Shown here: piece by piece, positions 6,416 to 12,424 of the stretch
Layout: each line of letters opens with the position of its first letter
How positions within the stretch are numbered: the stretch's first letter is position 1
DNA from: an uncultured Oscillibacter sp.
Lineage (GTDB): Bacteria; Bacillota; Clostridia; Oscillospirales; Oscillospiraceae
DNA: 15,356 nt
Reading direction: 5' to 3'
Assembly: GCA_946494635.1 (NCBI GenBank)
Contig: CAMMCS010000026.1
Span: 1-15,356 of the forward strand
Program-made: the position numbers and the translations under genes
Notes under the pieces: generated by a model
Databases searched by the model: none
Told to the model about the DNA's origin: nothing
What the model saw: the letters and a program-made list of their open reading frames with translations, nothing else

Positions 6416-6675
6416 ATGCGTTGCTCTTAGAATCCCGAATCCCCAATTTCTCCCTCTGCGAAAGGATCGTACCCGTTTTTCCTGTCTCCGCCGTGGGATT
6501 TCCCTTTCCCGTGAAATCGCCACATTCCGCGGCCCGGGCGCCGCAGCCGTGCCCCGTCCGGACGGCGGAGGCGGCCCCGCGAAAAGCAGCCCCCTTTTAA
6601 AAATTTTTTCTGGGCGGATGTAGGATTCGCCGTAAAAACCGTAGTATCCAGGTGAAGCCGGAAAGGAGGTGGTTG
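6361..6675. other. 315-bp intergenic region before the first ECF sigma gene
   Basis: This region holds the terminator (to 6415) and the candidate ECF promoter (6619-6655). Between them, 6416-6600 contains no gene I can support. A 12-bp palindrome CCGTCCGGACGG lies at 6554-6565, and an A/T-rich block (CTTTTAAAAATTTTTTC) at 6594-6610, just upstream of the promoter, could act as an UP element. Confidence 0.5.
6619..6655 (+). promoter_or_regulatory. candidate autoregulated ECF promoter, cassette 1
   Basis: The segment starts with TGTAGGAT (6619-6626) and ends with AGGTGA. It can be aligned without gaps over 37 nt to the region before the second ECF gene (9263-9299), with 23 identities concentrated in TGTA-x-GAT, an AAAA run and AGGTGA. 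A TGTA-type -35 is typical of ECF promoters. The -10 would be near CGTAGTAT (6640-6647). Exact boxes are inferred from the pair comparison. Confidence 0.5.
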
Positions 6676-7236
6676 ATGATGGATGACGCGCGTATCATCG
6701 CGCTGTTTTTCGCGCGGTCCGAGCAGGCGATCCAGGAGCTGGACCATCAATACGGAGAAAGCTGCCGCCGTCTCTCGCTCAACATTCTGAACGACCGGCA
6801 GGACGCGGAGGAATGTGTCAACGACGCCTATCTGGGCGCGTGGAACGCCATTCCCCCGGCGGAGCCCGCCCCCCTGCTGCCCTATCTTCTGAAGATGGTG
6901 CGGAACATCTCTCTGCATCTCTATTGGAAAAAGGCGGCGGCCAAGCGGGGCGGGCCCTGTACGGCGGCTCTGGCGGAGCTGGAGGACTGCATCGCAGGCA
7001 GGGAAACCGCGGAGACGGCGCTGGAGGCCCGGGAGCTGGCCCGGATGATCGAGGGGTTTTTGGACACGCTGACCCCGGAGAACCGGGTGATCTTCCTGCG
7101 CCGCTACTGGTTTTCCGACAGCTGCCAGGACATTGCCGGGCTGACCGGGCTGCGGGAGACAAACGTCTCGGTCCGGCTGACCCGTATCCGGGGAAAGCTG
7201 CGGCAATATCTGATGGAAAGAGGGGTATTGATATGA
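6676..7236 (+). CDS. ECF-type RNA polymerase sigma factor, cassette 1
   Basis: This 186-aa sigma-70 family factor of ECF size holds region 2 and region 4 only. Region 2 covers about residues 20-90 and includes DAEECVNDAYLGAWNAIPP (43-61), which contacts core and -10 DNA. Region 4 covers about 122-182 and includes TPENRVIFLRRYW and the helix-turn-helix CQDIAGLTGLRETNVSVRL with the basic end RIRGKLRQYL. The ATG at 6676 lies 6 nt behind GGAGG; a second ATG at 6679 matches the start of the paralogue (MDDA) and is equally likely. An upstream in-frame GTG at 6652 falls within the promoter motif and is unlikely. The gene overlaps its partner by ATGA, so the two are translationally coupled, as usual for sigma/anti-sigma pairs. 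Autoregulation is suggested by the promoter motif shared with cassette 2. Confidence 0.92.
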   Translation: MMDDARIIALFFARSEQAIQELDHQYGESCRRLSLNILNDRQDAEECVNDAYLGAWNAIPPAEPAPLLPYLLKMVRNISLHLYWKKAAAKRGGPCTAALAELEDCIAGRETAETALEARELARMIEGFLDTLTPENRVIFLRRYWFSDSCQDIAGLTGLRETNVSVRLTRIRGKLRQYLMERGVLI

Positions 7237-7811
7237 ATGTAAAGCATTTTTCTGACGCCTTGGGAGAGCTGGACAGCAGGTATATCCAGGAGGCCCTGCA
7301 CTGCAAGAAGAAGTCCGGGACGCCCGCCTGGATGAGGTGGGGCGCTGCGGCAGCGTGCCTGTGCCTGCTGGTTATCGGCGGAATGGCCCTCACGCGGGAC
7401 AGCGGAACCGCCGCCCCTGACCCCAAGCCTGTGCAGATCCCCAATCCGATCCTCACGGTCTCGTCCCTTGAGGAAATGGAGTCGTATCTGGATTTCAAGG
7501 TGCCTGTGCTGGACCGGGAGGCCGCGTCCTATTCCGTCCTTGTGGAGGACGGGTACCCCGTGATGGGGCAGATCGACTACGCGGACGGCTCTGAATTCCG
7601 GATCCAGCATGGAGGCGGGGACATCAGCGGAATTCATGGCGGCACATTGCTGGAGGGCAGAGAGGTTGCGGGCGTGAATGTCGAATACTATGAATACGAC
7701 GGCACCTCCTATGCCATTTGGGAACAGGATGGATTTGCTTTCAGCTATGTATATACCGACGGCGGCAGCGCCGACGTGGAAGCCTTGATCCTGCAATTCC
7801 AGGACTTTTGA
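7233..7811 (+). CDS. single-pass membrane partner of ECF sigma 1 (probable anti-sigma or sensor)
   Basis: This 192-aa protein starts inside the sigma stop (ATGA overlap at 7233-7236). A short cytoplasmic N-terminus has the motif LGELDSRYIQEAL (residues 10-22). One membrane helix follows at about 37-53 (WGAAAACLCLLVIGGMAL), and then an extracytoplasmic domain of about 135 residues. That domain contains SSLEEMESYLDFKVPVL and a beta-rich end with EYYEYDGTSYAIWEQDGFAFSYVY, reminiscent of DUF4367-type domains. The cytoplasmic part is too short for a classic zinc-binding anti-sigma domain and has no HxxxCxxC motif. I infer that the N-terminal motif binds the sigma and the outer domain senses an envelope signal. 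The paralogue at 9888 shares the N-terminal layout but not the outer domain. Confidence 0.8.
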   Translation: MNVKHFSDALGELDSRYIQEALHCKKKSGTPAWMRWGAAAACLCLLVIGGMALTRDSGTAAPDPKPVQIPNPILTVSSLEEMESYLDFKVPVLDREAASYSVLVEDGYPVMGQIDYADGSEFRIQHGGGDISGIHGGTLLEGREVAGVNVEYYEYDGTSYAIWEQDGFAFSYVYTDGGSADVEALILQFQDF

Positions 7812-7838
7812 AGCCCCGCACGCCAGCGGCAATTGAGA

Positions 7839-7879
7839 CAGGGGGACGCTCTTTCAAAAATTGAAAGAGCGTCCCCCTG
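7839..7879. repeat. perfect 41-nt hairpin, REP-like palindrome
   Basis: Two 19-nt arms (CAGGGGGACGCTCTTTCAA and its exact complement) flank a 3-nt AAA loop. The element sits between two convergent transcription units. It lacks a T-run, so it is not a standard terminator. The GGGGGACGCTCTTTC core resembles the GGGGAC-type palindromes that accompany REP-associated (Y1/RAYT) transposases in many Firmicutes genomes. It could also serve both units as a 3'-end stabiliser. Confidence 0.6.
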
Positions 7880-7957
7880 CTGATCGAACAGGCTTTTGCG
7901 GGCCTGCCGCCGCCAGCCTTCCCGTGACGCCGCCGCGGAGCTCCCCGCCCCGGGGCC

Positions 7958-8029
7958 TTACGCCTTCTTCCTCCCCAGCAGGCAGAGTACACAGGCCCCC
8001 AGCACGGCGCCGAGCAGAGCGATGTCCAT
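7958..8029 (-). CDS. 23-aa hydrophobic membrane peptide coupled to the DUF3169-like gene
   Basis: The reading frame MDIALLGAVLGACVLCLLGRKKA ends at TAA 7960-7958. Its ATG shares one base with the stop of the upstream membrane-protein gene (TAATG), and a G-rich site (AAGGGGGG) lies 7 nt ahead. Residues 3-18 form one short hydrophobic helix followed by a basic GRKKA tail, as in small single-span membrane proteins with an inside-positive C-terminus. Translation is supported by the ribosome site, the coupling and the clean helix-plus-basic-tail architecture. No homologue is recognised, so it may be missed by automatic annotation. A chance frame remains possible. Confidence 0.55.
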   Translation of the reverse strand: MDIALLGAVLGACVLCLLGRKKA

Positions 8030-8781
8030 TACGCAGCCCCCCTTCTCTTGCTGAGTCGGATGCACTCCAGGGCGTAGACCGTCTGCATCACGCCCCACAC
8101 CACCAGCACCGCCGCGATGGGCAGCAGCCCGAAGTCGAATACGAAATTCAGGATCAGCAGGGCCACCCACAGGAAGGTACAGACCCTGGTCCCCACCATA
8201 TAGGCCCGGTAGCAGGCCTGGCCGATCTGGGCCTTCTCCGCCTCGTCGCAGCTGTCCATCCAGGTCTTCTGGAACTTCATGTCGTAGATGCTGCCCCGCT
8301 TCTCCGGGTTGAGCCGCCGCTCCAGGTCCACGATCTTCTGCTGGAGCACGACGAGCACCACCACCGCCGCAAAAAAGAGCACCACATCCGGCAGGAACCG
8401 TCCGTAGACGATGGAGGCGGCGAAGAAGAAAAAGTCCAGCACGATCATCAGGCCCGTCAGCAGCAGGGCCCAGCTCAGCTGCCGTTCCACATCGTCCATG
8501 GTGTCCTCGTCCTCCCCGTCCCAGGCGGCGAAGCGCCGTTTGGCGGCGGCATAGAGGTACCAGCCCGTCCCCAGCAGCGCCGCGGCGCTCACCGCGATGC
8601 CCCAGGGGGCACACGCCGCCAGCACCCGGTCCAGGGCCCGCCGCACCGTCTCCGCCACGCTCGCGGCCCCGGCCACGCCGGCGAGAAAGCCCAGCACGCC
8701 GCCCAGCAGGCCGAACAGCAGAAGCGTCAGCAGGTATTTGGGCAGTGCCCTGCGGTTGTCCCGCTTCACATTATCGCTCAT
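8029..8781 (-). CDS. six-span membrane protein, DUF3169-like
   Basis: This protein has 250 residues and six predicted membrane helices, at about 17-39, 54-79, 103-126, 130-147, 198-215 and 217-238. A long cytoplasmic or external loop with helical, charged character (149-195: KIVDLERRLNPEKRGSIYDMKFQKTWMDSCDEAEK) lies in the middle. Length and the loop motif resemble DUF3169 proteins, which are commonly encoded next to a small XRE regulator in Firmicutes. Their biochemical role is not established. I chose the ATG at 8781 because AGGAGG lies 9 nt ahead; another ATG at 8790 directly abuts that site and is unsuitable. The start overlaps the end of the regulator gene by 11 bp, and the stop overlaps the start of the 23-aa peptide, so all three form one unit. 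Confidence 0.85.
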   Translation of the reverse strand: MSDNVKRDNRRALPKYLLTLLLFGLLGGVLGFLAGVAGAASVAETVRRALDRVLAACAPWGIAVSAAALLGTGWYLYAAAKRRFAAWDGEDEDTMDDVERQLSWALLLTGLMIVLDFFFFAASIVYGRFLPDVVLFFAAVVVLVVLQQKIVDLERRLNPEKRGSIYDMKFQKTWMDSCDEAEKAQIGQACYRAYMVGTRVCTFLWVALLILNFVFDFGLLPIAAVLVVWGVMQTVYALECIRLSKRRGAA

Positions 8782-8989
8782 GGTCTCCATCCTCCTGATA
8801 GGTAAAAATGTCCTCTACGGTCACACCGCAGATCCTGGCCAGCTTCAGCGCCAGCGTCACCGAGGGGGAGTAGTCCCCCCGCTCGATCTGGCTGATGGTC
8901 TGGCGGGAGACGCCCGCCAGAGCGCCCATCTCCTGCTGGTTGACCCCCAGCCGGGCCCGGTGCTCCTTCAGCCGGTTGTACAGCGGCAT
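8771..8989 (-). CDS. small XRE-family HTH transcriptional regulator
   Basis: This 72-aa cytoplasmic DNA-binding protein is almost entirely an XRE (Cro/CI) helix-turn-helix. The core is VNQQEMGALAGVSRQTISQI (residues 16-35), followed by ERGDYSPSVTLALKLARICGVTVEDIF (36-62), the standard third-to-fifth helix pattern. Such short regulators are usually autorepressors paired with a membrane protein gene. The ATG at 8989 follows AAAGGGG by 8 nt and gives the usual family start (MPLYNRLKEHRARLG). The frame is open upstream to 9046, but that part crosses the operator. The inverted repeats at 9008-9079 immediately upstream are the likely binding sites. Confidence 0.92.
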   Translation of the reverse strand: MPLYNRLKEHRARLGVNQQEMGALAGVSRQTISQIERGDYSPSVTLALKLARICGVTVEDIFTYQEDGDHER

Positions 8990-9007
8990 CCGCCCATCCC
9001 CTTTCCT

Positions 9008-9079
9008 GACAACCTTTTCTGTCAAATTGACAACTATCCTTGTCAACTATAGGATAGCATTGACAAGGATAGTTGTCAA
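9008..9079 (-). promoter_or_regulatory. operator and promoter of the XRE regulator unit
   Basis: Two 20-bp arms (9027-9046 and 9060-9079) are exact inverted copies separated by 13 bp, and each arm is itself a dyad TTGACAA-N6-TTGTCAA. A third, weaker site TGACAA...TGTCAA lies at 9008-9025. On the minus strand the right arm supplies TTGACA (9079-9074), followed after exactly 17 nt by TATCCT (9056-9051): a strong promoter embedded in the operator. Regulator binding would cover the -35, the -10 flank and the early transcript. Confidence 0.75.
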
Positions 9080-9262
9080 TAGGGTCTGGAAATTTTTTTG
9101 CAGCGCTCCGCTTTGTCCGCGCAAGCGCCTGCGGCCCGGTGGCAATTGCGCGGATCTTGCCGCAGCCATCCGGATACGCACGGGCATACATCCGGGGCGG
9201 GCCGCGATATACAGGGGCCGCAGCCGTGTGGTATGATATCGCCGAAAAATTCCGCGGGAAGC

Positions 9263-9299
9263 TGTAAGATACGGGCCCAAAAGCTGTGTCTATAGGTGA
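9263..9299 (+). promoter_or_regulatory. candidate autoregulated ECF promoter, cassette 2
   Basis: This is the counterpart of 6619-6655. TGTAAGAT (9263-9270) is the likely -35 and GTGTCTAT (9286-9293) the likely -10; the latter resembles the CGTCTA -10 known for Bacillus ECF promoters. AGGTGA ends the shared block. Both copies lie 18-20 nt downstream of an AAAAATT block. Confidence 0.55.
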
Positions 9300-9330
9300 G
9301 GGGATCCATGGGAAAGGGAGGTGCGGCCTG

Positions 9331-9891
9331 ATGGATGACGCAAAGATTGTCCAGCTGTACTGGGATCGGGATGAGCAGGCCATTCCCGCCACGGCTGAGA
9401 AATACGGAAGCTACTGTGCCGTGATCGCCGGAAACATCCTGGGCAATCCGGAGGATGCGGAAGAATGTGTCAACGACGCGTACATGTGCGCCTGGAACGC
9501 CATGCCGCCCCACCGGCCCAGGGTCCTGTCCACATTCCTCGGAAAGCTCACAAGGAACGTAGCCCTGAACCGGTACAGGCACAACACCGCAGGCAGGCGC
9601 GGCGGCGGAGAGGCCCCGGCAGTCCTCGATGAGATCGCGGAGTTCGTATCCGGCTCAGACAGCGTTGAACAGGAGATCTGCCGCAGGGAGCTCGTACACG
9701 CGATCAATGCTTTCTTGGGCAGGCTCCCGGAGGACAAGCGGAGCCTTTTTATCTGCCGCTACTGGTATTTCGACAGCATCTCCAGCCTTGCGCTGCGGTT
9801 TGGAATGACAGAAGGCCATGTTTCCGTAACGCTGAACCGCCTCCGCCGGAAGCTGCGCAATTACCTCTCAGAAGGGGGCTTTGATCTATGA
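9331..9891 (+). CDS. ECF-type RNA polymerase sigma factor, cassette 2
   Basis: This 186-aa factor is paralogous to the sigma of cassette 1: both start with MDDA(R/K)I and share DAEECVNDAY(L/M)xAWNA(I/M)PP in region 2. Region 2 spans about residues 20-85 and region 4 about 122-182. Region 4 shows LPEDKRSLFICRYWYFDSI, the helix-turn-helix SLALRFGMTEGHVSVTL and the basic tail NRLRRKLRNYL. Region 4 differs enough from the first factor to suggest distinct or only partly overlapping promoter sets. The ATG at 9331 has GGAGG 9 nt ahead; an upstream in-frame GTG at 9286 falls in the -10 box and is not a start. The gene overlaps the partner gene by ATGA. No other sigma regions are present. Confidence 0.93.
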   Translation: MDDAKIVQLYWDRDEQAIPATAEKYGSYCAVIAGNILGNPEDAEECVNDAYMCAWNAMPPHRPRVLSTFLGKLTRNVALNRYRHNTAGRRGGGEAPAVLDEIAEFVSGSDSVEQEICRRELVHAINAFLGRLPEDKRSLFICRYWYFDSISSLALRFGMTEGHVSVTLNRLRRKLRNYLSEGGFDL

Positions 9892-10466
9892 AAAGGGAAG
9901 AATTCTGCGAGATCCTCGGCGACATCAGCGAGGAGTATGTGAGAGCTGCCGGGGCAGGCCGCCGCGCCAGGAGGCCCCGCCGGATGAAGTGGGGCGTGAT
10001 CGCGGCCTGCCTCTGCCTGCTGCTTGCGCTGCCCCTGACCGCGGCTGCGATCGACGCCATGCAGTATCAAGCGGCGGTGGATTATCTCCGCTCCCTGGGG
10101 ATCCCTGTGGAGGAATTGGGCGATTACTCCCGCGGGGAAATCAAAGAGGCCGCAAAGACCATTGACGCCGGGGAGTGCAGCCCGGTGGCTGAGGCGCTCC
10201 TGGGCCTGCTGCCGGAGGACGGCGAAGAACCGGCGGATGCGCCGGCCCAGGTCACATCCGGGCAGATCCGGGCGCTCACGCCGGCCATGACGCGGGAAGA
10301 GGTCCTCTCGCTTCTGGGGGAGACACAGGATCTTGGCTCCGGGATCTATGTGTACGTCTATGAAGTGGACGGGGCATATTTGCTGCGGATCCCCTTTGCC
10401 GGTGACGACGCGCAGTTGGGCGTCTCCGGGGAGGATCTGTTGAAGGCGCTGGCCCCCATTGCCTGA
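9888..10466 (+). CDS. single-pass membrane partner of ECF sigma 2 (probable anti-sigma or sensor)
   Basis: This 192-aa protein has the same length as its counterpart in cassette 1. The cytoplasmic N-terminus has FCEILGDISEEYVRAA (residues 6-21), then an Arg-rich stretch, then one membrane helix at about 36-55 starting MKWGVIAACLCLLL. Outside, a helical region (58-110) is followed by an acidic Pro-rich linker (110-122) and an end module LTPAMTREEVLSLLGETQDLGSGIYVYVYEVDG (130-162). This last module follows the MTREEVxxLLG pattern of small SmpA/OmlA-like domains in Clostridial envelope proteins. The overlap with the sigma gene implies joint translation and a function as its regulator. No zinc anti-sigma motif is present. 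Confidence 0.8.
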   Translation: MKREEFCEILGDISEEYVRAAGAGRRARRPRRMKWGVIAACLCLLLALPLTAAAIDAMQYQAAVDYLRSLGIPVEELGDYSRGEIKEAAKTIDAGECSPVAEALLGLLPEDGEEPADAPAQVTSGQIRALTPAMTREEVLSLLGETQDLGSGIYVYVYEVDGAYLLRIPFAGDDAQLGVSGEDLLKALAPIA

Positions 10467-10540
10467 GGGCTCTGGCGGTGCGGAGCGGCTATGTCCCGGC
10501 TTTCCGGGGGCCGCCCCCAGGCAGGCCGCCGGCGTTTTGC

Positions 10541-10572
10541 AAAAAAGCGGCCGTCCTTTCGGGCGGCCGCTT
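10541..10572 (-). terminator. intrinsic terminator of the AI-2E family gene
   Basis: AAGCGGCCG-TCC-TTTC-GGG-CGGCCGCTT (10545-10572) forms a strong stem with one G-T pair. On the minus strand it is followed by TTTTTT (10546-10541), a classic U-tract. It lies 12 bp after the stop of the minus-strand permease gene. It may also stop readthrough from the convergent ECF cassette. Confidence 0.85.
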
Positions 10573-10583
10573 CAGCTTTGGCT

Positions 10584-11804
10584 TCAGGATTTTTTCTTCT
10601 GTTTCGGGACGTTCCGCTTCCCCCTGGGCTCCGGGGCGGGCGGCGGGTCCCGCCACTTTTCCGCCGGGACTCCCTTTTGGGCCAGACGATCCTTCACATA
10701 GCTGCGGAACAGGGCATAGAGCACCGAGCACAGGGGAATGAAGAACAGCATCCCCGTAATCCCCATCAGGCTGCCGCCCAGCGTGACAGCCGCCAGCACC
10801 CAGATGGAGGGCAGCCCCACAGAGGAGCCCACCACATGGGGATAGATCAGGTTCCCCTCGATCTGCTGGAGCACCAGGAACAGCACAATAAACCACAGGG
10901 CCTTCCAGGGGTCGTCGATGGCGATGAGCAGGGCCCCTACGGCGCAGCCGATGAAGGCCCCTACAATGGGGATCAGGGCCGTCAGGGCGATCAGGACGCC
11001 CACCAGCAGGGCGTAGGGCATCCGGAAGATGGTCATGGTCACGGCAAACAGGGTGCCGAGAATACAGGCCTCCAGGCACTGGCCGGAGAGGAAGCTGGAG
11101 AAGATCCTGCTGGTGAGCCGCAGGATCTCCACCGTCCGGTCCGCCTGCCGCACAGGCAGCAGCCCATAGAGCACCTGCCGGCCCTGGCGGCTGAGCTTTT
11201 CCTTCTGCAGCAGGATGTAAAAGGAAAAGATCAGCCCGATGACAAAGGTGCTGACACCGCTGACCACCCCTCCAATGAGCCCTCCGCCGGAGGAGACGAT
11301 GCCGGAGCCCAGGGCCTGGGCATATTCCAGGGCCTTGCGGGAGAGGCTCTCCCAGTCGATGTTCACATCCGCCAGCCACTCCTGGATCATGGGCAGGTAT
11401 TCCGTCAGGGATTCCGCAAGGCCGGTGAGCTGCTTCTGCAGGCGGTCAAAGGCGGCGGGGATCTCCTGGATAATGGACATCACCGCGTCCGCGGTGCCCG
11501 GCCCAATCACCAGGCCGGCCAGCGCCAGCACGCCGATGACTGCCAGCAGCGTCAGCACCAGGGCCAGAGGCCTGCGGAATTTGGCTGCCCGCCGCCCCGC
11601 GGGGTACAGGTGGCGTTCGATGGCCCGCATGGGCACGTTCAGCACAAAGGCCAGGGCGCCGCCCAGCAGGAACGGGGCCAGGATGCCGAAAATCTGCCCC
11701 ACCGCCCCCAAAACGGCCCCCAGGTTCTGCAGGGCGCAGTAAAAGGCCACGCCGCCGCACACCACCAGCAGCACGCCCCGGGTCGTCTGTCTGTTCCACT
11801 CCAT
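10584..11804 (-). CDS. AI-2E family transporter (UPF0118/PerM-like)
   Basis: This 406-aa integral membrane protein has the UPF0118 family layout. Two or three N-terminal helices (VLLVVCGGVAFYCALQNLG; FLLGGALAFVLNVPM; LALVLTLLAVIGVLALAGLVI) are followed by an amphipathic extracytoplasmic helical region (about residues 110-185). Then comes a second helical block with FVIGLIFSFYILLQKEKL and the conserved end LTALIPIVGAFIG ... QQIEGNLIYPHVVGSSVGL ... PLCSVLYALFRSY. The E-G-N-x-I-x-P motif is diagnostic of the family. Members export autoinducer-2 or act as Na+/H+ antiporters; the substrate cannot be told from sequence. A Pro- and Lys-rich cytoplasmic tail (last 30 residues) is unusual. I chose the ATG at 11804, with AAAGGA about 10 nt ahead. 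The carbonic anhydrase gene lies 40 bp upstream on the same strand. Confidence 0.92.
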   Translation of the reverse strand: MEWNRQTTRGVLLVVCGGVAFYCALQNLGAVLGAVGQIFGILAPFLLGGALAFVLNVPMRAIERHLYPAGRRAAKFRRPLALVLTLLAVIGVLALAGLVIGPGTADAVMSIIQEIPAAFDRLQKQLTGLAESLTEYLPMIQEWLADVNIDWESLSRKALEYAQALGSGIVSSGGGLIGGVVSGVSTFVIGLIFSFYILLQKEKLSRQGRQVLYGLLPVRQADRTVEILRLTSRIFSSFLSGQCLEACILGTLFAVTMTIFRMPYALLVGVLIALTALIPIVGAFIGCAVGALLIAIDDPWKALWFIVLFLVLQQIEGNLIYPHVVGSSVGLPSIWVLAAVTLGGSLMGITGMLFFIPLCSVLYALFRSYVKDRLAQKGVPAEKWRDPPPAPEPRGKRNVPKQKKKS

Positions 11805-11844
11805 TGTCTGCGTTTCCTTTCCGCGATGATGCCAGGGCGGCGGC

Positions 11845-12327
11845 TCAGCCCTTCCGGTGCTGCTCCGCCACATGGAGATAGCCCTGGGCAGAGGCCCGGT
11901 TGCTCTCGATCTCCGCCTCCGTCAGGGGGCGCACCACCTTGGCGGGGCTGCCCAGGATCATGGACCCGTCCGGGGCGTCCATCTTGCCGGTGACCAGGGC
12001 CCCGGCGCCCACGATGCAGTTGCTGCCGATCCTGGCCCCGTTGAGGACAATGGCCCCCATACCGATGAGGGTGTTGTCCCCCACGGTGCAGCCGTGGACG
12101 ATGGCCCCGTGGCCGATGGTGCATCCCTTCCCCACCACCGTCTCCTCGTGAAGGACGGCGCAGTCCTGAATGTTGGTGTCCTCCCCCACGGTGATGGAGC
12201 CCTCGTCGCCCCGGAGGACCGCGTTGTACCAGATGTTGACGCCCTTTGCCAGCCGCACGTCTCCGGTGACGGAGGCGCCCTCCGCGATCATCACGTTCTC
12301 GTCGGTCTTTCTCTGTTCGTATGTCAT
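11845..12327 (-). CDS. gamma-class carbonic anhydrase family protein
   Basis: This 160-aa left-handed beta-helix protein is built of hexapeptide repeats. The family is trimeric and zinc-dependent (YrdA/CamH type) and hydrates CO2, though many small members have unproven activity. The expected zinc ligands are His60 (NIQDCAVLHE), His73 and His78 (IGHGAIVHGC). RGDEGSITVG (39-48) carries the conserved Arg-Gly-Asp structural motif, and NGARIGSNCIVGAGALVTG shows the repeats. The C-terminal helix EAEIESNRASAQGYLHVAEQH closes the trimer. The ATG follows AGGAGG by 6 nt. Other hexapeptide acyltransferases are less likely because of the three-His pattern and the short length. Confidence 0.92.
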   Translation of the reverse strand: MTYEQRKTDENVMIAEGASVTGDVRLAKGVNIWYNAVLRGDEGSITVGEDTNIQDCAVLHEETVVGKGCTIGHGAIVHGCTVGDNTLIGMGAIVLNGARIGSNCIVGAGALVTGKMDAPDGSMILGSPAKVVRPLTEAEIESNRASAQGYLHVAEQHRKG

Positions 12328-12384
12328 GTTGTTCCTCCTGTACAGGTTCGAATAAAGCTAGAGATTCGGCTTTGCCGGACATCA

Positions 12385-12417
12385 AATTCCTAATTCCTAG
12401 CTCCTAATTCCTAATTG
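12385..12417. repeat. tandem degenerate heptamer repeat (AATTCCT)
   Basis: About five units of (A/G)(A/C)(T)TCCT in tandem: AATTCCT-AATTCCT-AGCTCCT-AATTCCT-AATTG. It occupies the 97-bp gap between the aminopeptidase stop and the carbonic anhydrase start. Such AT-rich short tandem repeats occur in intergenic DNA of gut Firmicutes. No function is apparent. Confidence 0.6.
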
Positions 12418-12424
12418 ACCGCGC

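Larger units (their letters stand above)
8990..9330. other. 341-bp divergent intergenic region between XRE unit and ECF cassette 2
   Basis: The left part is the XRE operator/promoter (9008-9079). From 9080 to 9262 I see no gene. TGGTATGAT at 9229-9237 looks like an extended -10 but has no good -35, so a weak sigma-A promoter for cassette 2 is possible. The right end holds the ECF-type promoter (9263-9299) and the ribosome site. Confidence 0.5.

Noticed and set aside
6652..6675. GTG start eight codons upstream for ECF sigma 1
   Set aside because: It lies within the conserved promoter block and translates the ribosome site; the paralogue starts at MDDA.
9218..9228. 11-nt match CCGCAGCCGTG upstream of both ECF genes (also 6541-6551)
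   Set aside because: Distances to the promoters differ (about 45 and 78 nt) and the word is ordinary GC-rich sequence; probably chance.
10491..11993. 500-codon plus-strand open frame opposite the AI-2E family gene
   Set aside because: Antisense shadow, Gln/Gly/His-rich, running across the terminator hairpin.
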